From CAYQLT01 sp964418425 (GTDB lineage Bacteria; Bacillota; Limnochordia; Limnochordales; Geochordaceae), in NCBI GenBank assembly GCA_964418425.1, contig CAYQLT010000038.1:1-23807 (forward strand): 23,807 bases of DNA, read 5' to 3'. Under the pieces are notes generated by a model. It saw nothing but the letters and a program-made list of their open reading frames with translations, ran no database searches and had not been told where the DNA came from. Position numbers and translations under genes: made by a program. Positions 14,845-22,135 of this stretch are shown piece after piece (the stretch's first letter is position 1; every line of letters begins with the position of its first letter).

Positions 14845-16758
14845 ATGGGGGAGTTCGTTGTGCATGCAGGAGACAGCCTCGCCCTCACGGGAAGTGCGCC
14901 AAGTGGCGATCCGGTGGTGAGGTTTGCGACAAATCAGTTGACAGACTATCTACGGCAAATGGCTAGAATTGAAATGGTTTGGTCCGGCCCGTGGATGTCC
15001 GGCCAAGGGACAGGTCCTCACGGGATCGAGGTGCTGGCTTTGGGCAAGCAGCGCCGGCCAACCCAAGGGTATTCCGCTACTCACCGTCCATTGTTCGAGC
15101 GAGCGCAGGCTGAGGCCCGTTCGGCTGAAACGATGAGCAAGGACAGCTTCGTTATCGCCGTTGATGAGGAGACCGTTGTTCTTGCGAGTTGCTCAGGAAG
15201 AGGCCTCCTCTACGCTGTCTACACCCTCCTGGAAGACCTCGGGGCGTGTTTCATAGCCCCCAAGTTTCCTTTCTACGAGGGCGCTGCGGAATTTATTCCT
15301 TTGCTTTCAAGGGTTGTCCTCCGTCCAGGTCTCTCGGTCTACGCACCTTCGTTCGAGCTTCGCAAGCTTCGTGTGGAAGAAGGTTGGAGCCACACGACTG
15401 ATTATCTCGTTGCTATTATCGACTGGATGGGGAAAAACCGGTTCAACGTTCTGTGCGTACCGACGGACTATCAGGGTCTTGGAGTCACGTGCTGGGATGA
15501 CTTTCGGGAAGAGCTGATGACTCATTTGGAGTGCAGGGGTATCATGCTTGAGTCAGGCGGGCATGGATATCAGAGCTTCCTTCCCTATTCCCGCTATGGG
15601 ACGTCCCACCCTCGGTGGTTCAGTGGAACGGAACCTCGGGACGTCTTCCGTGTCACAGAGCGAGGCGCGCTGGAGCTGTATGTTCGAAATGTGGCGGAGT
15701 ATCTCGAGCAGCGACCTGAGATCAGAATCTTTGAGGCGTGGCCCCCGGACTACGCACGGTGGCCCGAGCCTGACCTCAAGATACTTGGCAGTCCCGAGAA
15801 CATTCAAGCCACCGTGGCCAACGCTCTCTTGAAGGAATTGCGTGCCCGGCGGCTCGCTGTTGCTGTGGACGTTCTGGCGTACTATAACGCTAAGCGCCCG
15901 CCTTCGGTGCCCCTCGACTCGTCGGTATGGGTGGAGTATGCTCCGTTTCACCGGGACTTTTCGGTTTCTATCGGGGCCCCCGGGAACCGGGATGTCGCGC
16001 GGGTTCTCGAGGAGTGGCGATCGTCGAGTCCGGAGCGAAGAGTCTGCATTTACTCGTACTACGTCAAGTATGCGTGGCACTCCTTGCCGATCCTGGTCCA
16101 TCCGGTCATGGCCGACGATCTCGCCTGGTATCGCGGCTTAGGTATATCGGGCGTGGGACACTTTTCCGAGCCGGGAAACTGGATCACCTACGAGTTGACC
16201 CATTGGCTGCTGGGGAGGTTGATGTGGTGCGTGTCGGATGGCGCTCGGTACGTCGAGCGGTATTGCCGTGCACGCTTTGGGTCGGCGGCCGATGAAGCCC
16301 GGCTTATCGTGGACGGCATCGCTGAGGCGAGCCGATGGCTGGTGGCTTCGGCTTCGGGAGTTGTCGGATCCGGGCTTCCCCAGGAGGCCACGGAGCCGTT
16401 GAGCCGGGAAGTTCGGGTTGCTGCCATTGGTAAGGCCCTTGAGGCCTATCGCGCCGTCTACCGACTGGCGACCGGGTTGCGTAGCTGGAAAGAGGCGCCA
16501 GATGGCAGGGTTGTCGCCGAGCGATATGAGCGCGCCCTGGAATTCGCGATGATGGATTTGGAACTGTTCCTTAGCGAACTACAAGAGCCGCAGGTAGGCC
16601 ACAGGGAGTTACGGGGCCGCCTCGCCTGCTTCATACGACGGCATTCAAGCGCTGGCGTACTCCTGGAAGACTACTATCTGCTCAAACGAATCCATCCCGG
16701 GCTCAGATACGACGAGTGTTACCGCTCCATCCGACCTTCTCGGCGGGACCGCACCTGA
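14845..16758 (+). CDS. DUF4838-type putative glycoside hydrolase
   Basis: This protein of about 637 residues has no signal peptide. The N-terminal domain (to about residue 145) has the layout of the alpha/beta domain that precedes many glycosidase barrels: FATNQLTDYLRQMARIEMVW, FVIAVDEETVVLASCSGRGLLYAVYTLLEDLGACFI. A barrel follows (WMGKNRFNVLCVP, then EAWPPDYARWPEPD), then the DUF4838-like stretch (VCIYSYYVKYAWHSLPIL, GISGVGHFSEPGNWITYELTHWLLGRLMW). DUF4838 proteins sit in polysaccharide-use loci and are presumed glycosidases; the reaction is unproven. The Cys-pair motif common in that barrel is not seen. ATG 14845 is preferred (GGGAG about 10 bases upstream); ATG 14818 lies at the IS110 fragment edge and would add nine residues. 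Confidence 0.7.
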   Translation: MGEFVVHAGDSLALTGSAPSGDPVVRFATNQLTDYLRQMARIEMVWSGPWMSGQGTGPHGIEVLALGKQRRPTQGYSATHRPLFERAQAEARSAETMSKDSFVIAVDEETVVLASCSGRGLLYAVYTLLEDLGACFIAPKFPFYEGAAEFIPLLSRVVLRPGLSVYAPSFELRKLRVEEGWSHTTDYLVAIIDWMGKNRFNVLCVPTDYQGLGVTCWDDFREELMTHLECRGIMLESGGHGYQSFLPYSRYGTSHPRWFSGTEPRDVFRVTERGALELYVRNVAEYLEQRPEIRIFEAWPPDYARWPEPDLKILGSPENIQATVANALLKELRARRLAVAVDVLAYYNAKRPPSVPLDSSVWVEYAPFHRDFSVSIGAPGNRDVARVLEEWRSSSPERRVCIYSYYVKYAWHSLPILVHPVMADDLAWYRGLGISGVGHFSEPGNWITYELTHWLLGRLMWCVSDGARYVERYCRARFGSAADEARLIVDGIAEASRWLVASASGVVGSGLPQEATEPLSREVRVAAIGKALEAYRAVYRLATGLRSWKEAPDGRVVAERYERALEFAMMDLELFLSELQEPQVGHRELRGRLACFIRRHSSAGVLLEDYYLLKRIHPGLRYDECYRSIRPSRRDRT

Positions 16759-16780
16759 ACGGGCGAAGGGGGATGGCGAA

Positions 16781-17836
16781 ATGGGTACGGTGGGAATCGC
16801 CATCGCAGGATTCGGGAGGTTTGGGGCTCTGCATGCGGACGTCGTCCGAGACAACCCGGACGCCCGGCTGATCGCGATCTGTGCTCGGTCTTCCGGTTCG
16901 TTGCAGAAGGCCGCGCAGCTTGGAGTGTTCGTCACGGGGAGCTTCACGCAAGTACTGTCCCGACCGGATGTAGACGCGGTCATCATCGCGGTTCCCAACC
17001 ACCTGCACTTCGAGTTCGCGCTGGCGGCGCTGCAAGCTGGTAAGCACGTGCTGGTGGAAAAGCCCATGGCTCTCACCGCCAAGGAGGCCGATACGCTGCT
17101 CCAAGCCGCGGCTCAGGAGCATGTGGTCCTAGCTGTGGGCCACGAGCTTCGGTTCAGCCCCCTGTGGAAAGAGGTCCGTGCAAGGATTCAGCAGGGGCAG
17201 ATCGGGACGCCCCGGTCTGTGGTCCTGAAACTGTGGCGGGGGCCGTTCAGGCAGGGCGCCGGAGGGTGGCGTTATGACCGAAGTCGGGTTGGCAATTGGC
17301 TGTTTGAAGAGGCACTCCACTTCCTGGACCTCGCACGTTGGTTCATGGAGAATGGCCGGAACCCTGTGGTGCGGGTGACGGCCAAAGCCAGCAGTTGCAC
17401 AGAGGGCGGGGACCTCTCCGAGGACACGTCGGTCACGCTGATGGAGTGGGCAAATGGAGCATGGGGCGTGGTGGTGCAGTCGGTGGTTGGGTATGGCCAT
17501 GAGATCCAGGGGGAGGTGGTGGGGACAGGCGGAGCGTTGCGGGCCCGCTGGGCGGGCGAGCTGGACCGGGACCCGATGCCACAGGTGCGCCTAACCCTGT
17601 GGGATGGTGGCAGCGCGATCGACATCCCGGTCCCGTCAACGCCGGGAGAGGCGCACGAACTGAAGCTGCAGCTGCAGAACTTTCTGGCAACCATTCAGGG
17701 GAGAGCCGAACCAGCGGCTCGTGGCGAAGACGGGGCATGGGCAGTAGCCATCTGCGAGGCGGCGGTTCGGTCCGTGGTGGAGCGTACGTGGGTCGACGTT
17801 CGGGTGCCGTGGGAAAGAGCCCCCCGACAACCTTAG
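16781..17836 (+). CDS. Gfo/Idh/MocA-family sugar oxidoreductase
   Basis: This 351-residue NAD(P)-dependent oxidoreductase has an N-terminal Rossmann fold with G10-F-G-R-F-G15, VIIAVPNHLHFEFALAAL and the family EKP motif (E93-K94-P95). K94 is the usual catalytic lysine. The C-terminal substrate domain contains GHELRFSP and EEALHFLDLARWF with H180 and D183 at the positions that usually complete the active site. Members oxidise or epimerise sugars and inositols, and some are nucleotide-assisted glycosidases. Placed between a putative glycosidase and a sugar importer, it probably acts on the imported sugar. The start is clear: AAGGGGG eight bases before the ATG. It follows the upstream gene by 22 bases and precedes the binding-protein gene by 21. 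Confidence 0.93.
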   Translation: MGTVGIAIAGFGRFGALHADVVRDNPDARLIAICARSSGSLQKAAQLGVFVTGSFTQVLSRPDVDAVIIAVPNHLHFEFALAALQAGKHVLVEKPMALTAKEADTLLQAAAQEHVVLAVGHELRFSPLWKEVRARIQQGQIGTPRSVVLKLWRGPFRQGAGGWRYDRSRVGNWLFEEALHFLDLARWFMENGRNPVVRVTAKASSCTEGGDLSEDTSVTLMEWANGAWGVVVQSVVGYGHEIQGEVVGTGGALRARWAGELDRDPMPQVRLTLWDGGSAIDIPVPSTPGEAHELKLQLQNFLATIQGRAEPAARGEDGAWAVAICEAAVRSVVERTWVDVRVPWERAPRQP

Positions 17837-17857
17837 CAGGAGGAGGATGAATGAGGG

Positions 17858-19150
17858 ATGTGGAGTGGCAAGAGTATCTCCCGTCGTGAGCTCTTGAGGG
17901 CGGGCGCGGCAGCGTCTGCCGCGGTGACCCTTGGAGGCCGCCGGTTGTTTGCCGCCGCAGCAAAACCCCGATACCATCTGAGGTTGGGTGTATACGCGTT
18001 CATCCTTCAGGGGCCGGACTTCAACGGTATCGTCCAGCGCTATGTGGACCAGCATCCTGACGTTCAGATAACGGTCGAACCGATACCGGGATCGATGATG
18101 GCCGACCTACCCGCAGTGGTCCAGCGGTTCACTCTCGAGGCGCGCCAGGGCAGGGCGAGCTATGACGTGCTGATCGGACCCAACGCCTGGTCGGAGACCG
18201 CCGCTCTGGCCAGAACCGGGGCCATCGTCCCGGTGCAGGACTACGTGCCGAAGTCTGTAATTGAGGATCTGTTCGAGCCTGTCAAGCAGGGTGAAACGAC
18301 GGAGACGGGGCAGGTGTGGGGCTTCCCCTGGTGGACGGACGTCGTGGGCCTGCTCTACCGCAAGTCGTACCTGCGTCAGGCTGCCGCAACATCGACGCCG
18401 CCTCGTACCTGGGACGAGCTCAAAGAGTATGCCCAGCGGATCAAAGCTTTTGGGCGCTGGGAAGCCTACGGAGGGGATTGGGCCTACTCGCACCGTCTGT
18501 TCTTGCCGATCTTCGTGACGCTGACGGATCGGCCGTTTGACGAGCGTGGGGTGTGGAGGACCGAGAGCCCGGAGTTTCTGGAGGCTCTGCGGCTTCTTCG
18601 GGAGCTGGAGCGCTACATGCCCGCTGCAGCCCAGCAGGACCTGGGGAGCGGTAGAGTCTTTCAGGCCGGTAACCTTGTCCTGTTCTCAGCCTGGCCAACA
18701 CAGATTCTCAGAGCGATACAGGCGGGACAGCCTGAGGCCGACATCGGGTTCGCTCCCAACCCCCGAGGCAGGTACAGCAGTACTATCTTCTGGACGGCGG
18801 GGTGCGTCATCCCGGCAGCCGCCCAAAACAAGGAGGAGATCGGGCGGTTTCTTGTGGAAGGGCTTCTCTCGGAGTACGCCGTTGAACAGACCTACAAGGG
18901 AGGCTGGCGGGTGCTGCCGTACAGGAGCGTGACGGAGCGGTTCCGGGATCGGTTACCCTGGTGGGCTCCGACTGCTCTCGACCAACTCTCGACGGGACAC
19001 GCCCTTCCTCCAAACCCCTATTGGCTCAACGTCGAACAGCCTGTGTTCAAGGAAGAGGTCGAACGCATGATCCTCCAGGGGCAATCCCCCGAAATGACCC
19101 AGCAACGCATTACCGAGAGGATCCGCGAAGGGATCGCCCGATTGGGCTAA
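17858..19150 (+). CDS. Sugar ABC transporter substrate-binding protein, Tat-type signal
   Basis: This 430-residue extracytoplasmic solute-binding protein (family 1, CUT1) captures an oligosaccharide for the permeases downstream. The N-terminus has a twin-arginine signal, S8-R9-R10-E-L-L, then an Ala-rich hydrophobic stretch and an AxA-like cleavage region (LFAAAAKP, about residues 31-38). There is no cysteine lipobox, unlike most binding proteins of single-membrane Bacillota. Binding-protein features are VQRYVDQHPDVQITVEPIPG, the YDVLIGPNAWSETAAL segment, WGFPWWTDVVGLLYRKSYL and VFQAGNLVLFSAWPTQ. Several exposed Trp residues suggest carbohydrate stacking. The AGGAGGAGGA site (17838-17847) is strong; two other ATGs between it and 17858 are out of frame. 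Confidence 0.92.
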   Translation: MWSGKSISRRELLRAGAAASAAVTLGGRRLFAAAAKPRYHLRLGVYAFILQGPDFNGIVQRYVDQHPDVQITVEPIPGSMMADLPAVVQRFTLEARQGRASYDVLIGPNAWSETAALARTGAIVPVQDYVPKSVIEDLFEPVKQGETTETGQVWGFPWWTDVVGLLYRKSYLRQAAATSTPPRTWDELKEYAQRIKAFGRWEAYGGDWAYSHRLFLPIFVTLTDRPFDERGVWRTESPEFLEALRLLRELERYMPAAAQQDLGSGRVFQAGNLVLFSAWPTQILRAIQAGQPEADIGFAPNPRGRYSSTIFWTAGCVIPAAAQNKEEIGRFLVEGLLSEYAVEQTYKGGWRVLPYRSVTERFRDRLPWWAPTALDQLSTGHALPPNPYWLNVEQPVFKEEVERMILQGQSPEMTQQRITERIREGIARLG

Positions 19151-19159
19151 GCTGAGGGA

Positions 19160-19196
19160 AAGGGTGGGGGGGCCTTCCTCCGGCTCTCTCACCCTT
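19160..19196 (+). promoter_or_regulatory. Intercistronic hairpin between binding-protein and permease genes
   Basis: AAGGGTG (19160-19166) can pair with CACCCTT (19190-19196), enclosing a G-run and C-rich stretch that may extend the fold. There is no T-run, so it is not a full terminator. Hairpins after binding-protein genes of ABC operons often stabilise that message and lower expression of the membrane subunits, which is the likely role here. Confidence 0.45.
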
Positions 19197-19240
19197 GACC
19201 CGGCGAGGATGCTGTGGCGACACACGAGGGGGATTGCGAT

Positions 19241-20164
19241 ATGGAAGTCATACGTGGGATAGGAGAAGGGAGGTATTTCACGTCGCGCTGGAAGGAGCGT
19301 ACCATAGCCTACCTGATGCTGGCTCCCGCCGTCACCCTGTTCGCGCTCTTCACCGGCTACCCGTTGGCACGAACCATCCTGTTGACCTTGCAGCGCTACG
19401 AGTTCCTGGGCTCGGGGGGGCCGAACTTTGTCGGCCTGGCCAACTACGCCCGGTGGCTGCAGGACGAACGCGTCGCGGAAACGACATGGATCACGGTTAA
19501 GTTCACGCTGATGTACGTGCCGGGGAGTCTATTTCTCGGCCTTGTTGCGGCGTTGCTGATCGACCGCCAGACCCGGCCCATGGCGGCGTCCTTTTACAGG
19601 GGACTCCTGTACCTACCCGTCGTCTTGCCCATGTCCGTAGTATTTTACATGTGGAAGTGGATCTACGATCCCACCTGGGGCCTCTTCAACCAGCTGTTTG
19701 CCGCGCTGGGCATCGAGTGGCCGTGGAAGGGCTGGTTGAGCGACCCTGTAGCGGCTCTACCGGCCATCGCCTTCATGAGCGTGTGGCGCCTGATGGGGGA
19801 ACCCATGATCCTGTTCCTGGTGGGCCTCAACAACATCTCCCGGGAGCTATACGAATCGGCTCGCATCGACGGGGCCACGGAATGGCAGGTCATACGCCGG
19901 ATCACCCTTCCTCTGTTGAAGCCGTACGTGCTGATGGCGCTCGTGCTCCGTCTCAGGGTCTTGGGGCTGTCTGTCGAACCCCTCATCATGACGGAGGGAG
20001 GCCCTGTGCGCGCCACTATGACCTATGGGTTGCAGGCTTACTACATCGCCTTCCGAGATGGCCTCTGGGAGATGAGTTACGGGGCCACGTGGTTCGTCAT
20101 GCTGGGCATCGTCTCAGTTCTCCTGGCGTACGTGTCCCATCGCTGGCTCGGTTCGGAGACGTGA
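19241..20164 (+). CDS. Sugar ABC transporter permease (MalF/UgpA type)
   Basis: This 307-residue inner-membrane subunit of the importer has about six hydrophobic helices, beginning AYLMLAPAVTLFALFTGYPLARTILLTL and including FTLMYVPGSLFLGLVAALL and LLYLPVVLPMSVVFYMW. The EAA loop that docks the ATPase reads ESARIDGATEWQVIRRITLP with conserved DGA. ATG 19241 is chosen over GTG 19214 because GAGGGGG (19226-19232) lies eight bases upstream and the extra nine residues have no family counterpart. It is intact, unlike the truncated permease at 14084. Its stop is 17 bases before the partner permease. Confidence 0.93.
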   Translation: MEVIRGIGEGRYFTSRWKERTIAYLMLAPAVTLFALFTGYPLARTILLTLQRYEFLGSGGPNFVGLANYARWLQDERVAETTWITVKFTLMYVPGSLFLGLVAALLIDRQTRPMAASFYRGLLYLPVVLPMSVVFYMWKWIYDPTWGLFNQLFAALGIEWPWKGWLSDPVAALPAIAFMSVWRLMGEPMILFLVGLNNISRELYESARIDGATEWQVIRRITLPLLKPYVLMALVLRLRVLGLSVEPLIMTEGGPVRATMTYGLQAYYIAFRDGLWEMSYGATWFVMLGIVSVLLAYVSHRWLGSET

Positions 20165-20181
20165 TCACAGGGGGGAAGCCA

Positions 20182-21111
20182 GTGGGCTTCAGTTCCAGTG
20201 TTGGCCGAGAGGCTCACCGCACCACAAGCCGAGGCCGGGTCCTGTCGGAGCATAGGAGTCGGTGCGCCTGGTTGAAGGCGGTGCGGCGCGGCGTGGGCGA
20301 AAACCTCGGGTTGATTGCCCTCGTCCTATTTGAGATCGCACCTTTTGCCTGGCTGATCTCCATCGCACTACGGCCGGTGGGCGAGACTTACGTCATCCCG
20401 CAGCCCATCCTTCCGAGCCACCTCACGCTGGAGAACTTCGCATCGGCCATGGAGTACGTACCACGTCTCGTACTCTACTACAGGAACAGTTTCATCATTA
20501 CTGGACTCACCGTGTTCCTGGTGTTGGTGTGCGCCTCCATGGCCGGATACGTGTTCGCGCGGTTGAAATTCAGGGCCCGAAACCTCCTCTTCTGGATGCT
20601 GACCGTCACCATGTTTATACCTGCGTCAATTGTGCTCCCGGCGCTGTACAATCACCTCTCTTCCCTGGGGTTGAACGACACCATGGCTGGGCTGATCCTG
20701 TCCTATACGGGATGGTACCTGGGGTTTGGAACCTTCATCATGCGAGGGGTGTTCGGAACCATCCCTGCTGAGCTCGAGGAGGCAGCTCGTATCGACGGAG
20801 CCAGTACCTACCAAATCTTCTCGCGGATCATGCTGCCGCTGTCCAGGAGCGGCCTGATCGTAGTCGCCATCTTCACTTTCGTGCCGGTGTGGGGCGAATA
20901 CCTCTGGGCGTTCACCCTCACCCAATCCCATGCGGCCATGCCCATGTCCGTTGCGATTAAGTTCTTCGATCCAAGCCCGGCTTCAGGTAAGTACACGTTC
21001 AACCTGGCCGCAGCTGCATCCTTGATGATGTTCATTCCCGCGATCGTGGTCTATCTCGGCCTGCAGCGATGGTTTACGAAGGGGCTCATGGAAGGCGCAT
21101 TGAAGTTCTGA
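20182..21111 (+). CDS. Sugar ABC transporter permease (MalG/UgpE type)
   Basis: This 309-residue second membrane subunit has a basic cytoplasmic leader of about 35 residues, then helices starting ENLGLIALVLFEIAPFAWLISIAL. ITGLTVFLVLVCASMAGYVFARLKF and LLFWMLTVTMFIPASIVLPALY follow. The EAA loop is EEAARIDGASTYQIFSRIMLP. The end (QRWFTKGLMEGALKF) is the typical MalG-type close, where GLM-GA-K is highly conserved. The GTG at 20182 has AGGGGGGAAG four bases upstream. GTG 20161 overlaps the previous stop but has no such site. No ATPase gene follows, so the system must borrow a shared MsmX/MalK-like ATPase. Confidence 0.93.
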   Translation: MGFSSSVGREAHRTTSRGRVLSEHRSRCAWLKAVRRGVGENLGLIALVLFEIAPFAWLISIALRPVGETYVIPQPILPSHLTLENFASAMEYVPRLVLYYRNSFIITGLTVFLVLVCASMAGYVFARLKFRARNLLFWMLTVTMFIPASIVLPALYNHLSSLGLNDTMAGLILSYTGWYLGFGTFIMRGVFGTIPAELEEAARIDGASTYQIFSRIMLPLSRSGLIVVAIFTFVPVWGEYLWAFTLTQSHAAMPMSVAIKFFDPSPASGKYTFNLAAAASLMMFIPAIVVYLGLQRWFTKGLMEGALKF

Positions 21112-21159
21112 CCGGCGCGATGTATACCCCACTCCCCGCATGATGGAGCGCGCACGACA

Positions 21160-22122
21160 TTGAAAGCTGATCGCAGGGCTGCCGTCCCGCCCGTGATCGC
21201 CGCTGTTAGCAACGGCGCTCAGTTAGTCATATGGGAAACACTGAGCCGCTACGTGCCGCCTCAGTACTTCCTGCCTGCCCTTTTGCTCCTCACCGCAGAA
21301 TTCCTCCTCCTCGCAGTGTTGATGAGCCCGGACCGGCGTTGGTTAAGAAGGGTGCGCCTCGAGGCTCATATCATTCCACTGGTGCTGGTGGGATTACTAG
21401 GAGGATCACTCAACTTGATGGCCGCCCTTGGTGTCCGGGAATCGTCTGCTACCACAGCAGCCATTGTGCTTCGTAACGATCTGCTCTTCAGTGCCATCCT
21501 TGGATGGATCGTGCTCAGGGAGCGCGTGGAGCTGCCAAGAGTGGGAGGGGCTGCGTTGATGCTCACAGGAAGTGCTCTTGCTCTCGAGCTGGGAGGAGGC
21601 TCCTTGCGGGTGGGCTCGGGCGTCGTGTGGCTGCTGGCCTCTGCCATGGTCGTGGCGGTCAACGCGCTCATCATCAAAGTGCGGTTGACTGTGGTGCCTG
21701 ACGCAGTGGTTGCCCTCTTCAATGCAACGTTTGCTTCGTTGAGTCTTGCTTCGGGCACCTGGGTGCTGATGCCAGTACCCGCCGCGCCGATACGCTTCCC
21801 GGTGGCACTCGTGGTCCAGCTCGGCCTGCTTGCAAGCATCCTGTCCGCCACCGAGTTTCTGGGGTACTATCGCGGGCTTCGATGGCTGCCCATCTGGGTC
21901 GTCCGAACGCTGTACATGCTTTCTCCCGTCACGGCGGCGCTCTTACGGTACGCGGTCGCGGGCGAGTGGCCTTCGCCGCTCCTATGGGGTTCGGTCGGTT
22001 TGGTCGGCGCGGGCACCCTGGTCATGACCGGATCCACCTCGAGGGGCGACGGTGTCGGGGGCAGCGGCCGCGAGTCGCGGGAGGGCCGAGCTGCATGGGG
22101 CGGGTGTCATGCCCGAGAATGA
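21160..22122 (+). CDS. EamA/DMT-superfamily membrane transporter
   Basis: This 320-residue protein has about ten hydrophobic segments in two EamA repeats. Examples are ALLLLTAEFLLLAVLM, IIPLVLVGLLGGSLNLMAALGV and ATTAAIVLRNDLLFSAILGWIVLRERVELPRVGGAALMLTGSAL in the first half, and FLGYYRGLRWLPIWVVRTLYMLSPVTAALLRYAVAGEWPS in the second. The pattern of a small-residue helix followed by an E-R or E-W boundary before the last helix is typical of drug/metabolite exporters. It may export or import a product of the pathway; the substrate is unknown. A TTG start is used because upstream ATG codons run into TGA. The last roughly 25 residues are Gly/Arg-rich and look like tail. Confidence 0.85.
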   Translation: MKADRRAAVPPVIAAVSNGAQLVIWETLSRYVPPQYFLPALLLLTAEFLLLAVLMSPDRRWLRRVRLEAHIIPLVLVGLLGGSLNLMAALGVRESSATTAAIVLRNDLLFSAILGWIVLRERVELPRVGGAALMLTGSALALELGGGSLRVGSGVVWLLASAMVVAVNALIIKVRLTVVPDAVVALFNATFASLSLASGTWVLMPVPAAPIRFPVALVVQLGLLASILSATEFLGYYRGLRWLPIWVVRTLYMLSPVTAALLRYAVAGEWPSPLLWGSVGLVGAGTLVMTGSTSRGDGVGGSGRESREGRAAWGGCHARE

Positions 22123-22135
22123 AAGGCGGTGGCAC

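Noticed and set aside
19651..20181. Upstream extension of the second permease frame, overlapping the first permease by more than 500 bases
   Set aside because: The translated extension is not membrane-like and is simply an open third frame. GTG 20182 with a strong purine-rich site gives a normal-length MalG-type protein.
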